This document shows positions 53,757 through 54,714 of a DNA stretch of 54,714 nucleotides, piece after piece. The translations under genes were made by a program, and so were the position numbers. The stretch lies in assembly GCA_016946835.1 (NCBI GenBank), contig JACVTC010000294.1:1-54714 (forward strand). Reading direction: 5' to 3'. The DNA comes from Neocallimastix lanati (nom. inval.) (lineage: Eukaryota; Neocallimastigomycota; Neocallimastigomycetes; Neocallimastigales; Neocallimastigaceae). The notes beneath the pieces are model-generated. The model searched no databases. It saw only the letters and a program-made list of their open reading frames with translations, and was not told the origin of the DNA. Each line of letters starts with the position of its first letter. Position 1 is the stretch's first letter.

Positions 53757-54313
53757 ATTTAAAAAATATTATTTCTGGTATAGTTGTTAGTAACTAATAC
53801 CATGAATCAAACTACTTAGGGTTCGATTCACATTTATTATTATTTATAGTTTTATTCTAAAAAATATCTAGAAGATTCTTTATAGTTCAAGAAATTACTA
53901 GAATTTCTTGATAATTCTTGTGTTTAATTAATTAAAATTTATTCTATTAAATTCTTAATTCTATTGTTTTCTATTTTTTCTAAATTTTTCGATTTTTAAG
54001 AACTTTTTAGAAACTTTTATTTTTATTTTTTAATAACTTTAACTTTTGAAAAAAAATATAAATATGAGTAAAATTCTTATTAACAAATATTCTTTTCTTT
54101 GTGTTTTTTATTTTAATTTTGTTTAGTTAATAAAACTTAATTTTTTAATAAAACTTTTTTTAATATTAATACTATATCAACCCTTGCGGCTTATAGTATT
54201 ATAATAAATATAATTAATAAAATAATTATAATAAAAGAAAAAAAATAAATAAAAAATAAAATAATTTTTGTTTTTTTTGAGTGTTATTATATTTATTATA
54301 ATATTTTGTTATA
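53757..54313 (+). repeat. E1 3' LTR, right piece, with tRNA-like cassette at 53776
   Basis: It continues the 5' LTR from position 806 and ends TTGTTATA before TSD CTGGC. The cassette has position 8 at 53776 and position 54 at 53822 (46 nt). The B insertion ends exactly 19 nt upstream of position 8, after TTAA at 53753-53756. Confidence 0.9.
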
Positions 54314-54714
54314 CTGGCAGATCAGTTATAAAATCCAATTGTACCTCTTGCCAGGGTAATTCTGCAACCGGAACTCTTACCGCAGTACCATATTCTTTAT
54401 GGCGATCATCTTTCTTGGTAGCGCAGGTTCTACAAGCTTTCACGTAGCCTGATATATCCTTCCTCATCTTCGGCCAGTAGAAATTCCTAGATACTAGGTC
54501 CGAAGTCTTATCAATTCCTAAGTGTTCTGCGTACTCTGAGTCATGGTTTAGTTGAATAATTGTCTTCCTGAACGTTGTGGCACGTAAATTTGTTCAGGGT
54601 TTTCCTTTCTAACCAGAAGACCATCTACTTCTAGCCATGCTTCTTGTTATAATTATTTCTGGCATCTTCTGCTAGATCTTTCATAATCTCTTGGGCCATT
54701 TTGTCCTGTCGGTA
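54314..54714 (-). pseudogene. E0 integrase N-terminal zinc finger, with frame breaks
   Basis: This is the upstream half of the integrase at 1-721, read right to left. It carries an HHCC zinc-binding region (HDSEYAEHLG, then YWPKMRKDI, then CRTC) followed by LDFITDLP with the first catalytic Asp. The E1 insertion falls directly after LDFITDLP. The zinc-finger part and the upstream stretch (PEQIYVPQRSG) are in different frames, and a third frame is used near the window edge, so several indels have accumulated. It is a Ty3/gypsy relic. Confidence 0.8.

Larger units (their letters stand above)
722..54313 (+). mobile_element. E1: chromodomain Ty3/gypsy LTR retrotransposon (about 6.8 kb of its own sequence), interrupted by A and B
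   Basis: The element is bounded by TATAACAG and TTGTTATA and a 5-bp TSD CTGGC (717-721, 54314-54318). Its own sequence is 722-6991 plus 53757-54313. Order: 5' LTR, self-priming primer site, long leader, a single gag-pol ORF with C-terminal chromodomain, purine-rich tract, 3' LTR. Elements A and B sit in the 3' LTR at a TTAA. The intact 5' LTR gives the empty-site sequence at 802-805. The ends are TA...TA, not the canonical TG...CA. The ORF has one stop codon, so this copy probably could not move without help. Confidence 0.9.

Overview
Organism and general picture. The window is extremely A+T-rich, with long A and T homopolymers and AAT/AAC-coded polyasparagine. I see no host gene. Apart from short target-site duplications (TSDs), every base can be assigned to nested Ty3/gypsy-type LTR retrotransposons or their derivatives. 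The base composition, chromodomain integrase and Tf1/sushi-like self-priming fit a very A+T-rich early-diverging fungus; an anaerobic gut fungus is my first guess. A dictyostelid-like protist is not excluded. This assignment is inference.

Layout (outside to inside; element letters are mine). E0 is a decayed gypsy integrase on the minus strand at both window edges (1-721, 54314-54714). E1 is a chromodomain element (722-54313, TSD CTGGC) that splits E0. In the 3' LTR of E1, two minus-strand elements sit head to tail on one TTAA target: A (6992-46737) and B (46742-53752). The pol gene of A is split by solo LTR C (8034-38700, TSD TAAAT). Inside C, at a single ACTG, five elements are stacked: G (8666-15835), H (15839-23673), I (23680-27902, non-autonomous), F (27906-38020) and solo LTR D (38025-38682). 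I contains a small non-autonomous element T (24404-25739, TSD CTTTT). E0>E1>A>C>F>I>T is up to seven levels of nesting.

Main observation. The LTRs of E1, C and T each carry a tRNA-like cassette: an A-box-like motif, a GGTTCGA B box 45-46 nt downstream, then a T run. Both multi-element stacks sit just upstream of such a cassette. The ACTG target ends 17 nt before the tRNA position-8 equivalent in C, and the TTAA target ends 19 nt before it in E1. This is where a Pol III start site would lie, the position Ty3 uses at real tRNA genes. All readable inserted elements point away from the cassette. I infer that LTR-borne tRNA mimics act as landing pads for position-specific retrotransposons, with newer copies placed next to the pad and older ones pushed outward.

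Two biochemical groups. (1) A, B, H and F: 4-bp TSDs, a tRNA-type primer site beginning TGGTGGAGA, separate gag and pol joined by a -1 frameshift site (TTTAAAC or TTTAAAA, then a 5-bp hairpin) and an unusual D-S-C protease motif. A, B and H share a ~160-nt structured leader with compensatory stem changes; A and H also carry tandem hairpins before gag. (2) E1, G, I and T: 5-bp TSDs and a primer site complementary to the inferred 5' end of their own RNA (self-priming); E1 and G encode a single gag-pol ORF with a D-S-G protease. I looks like a passenger of the G family and T of the E1 family. E1 and B are each broken by one nonsense codon, and A by C. G, H and F look intact and recent.
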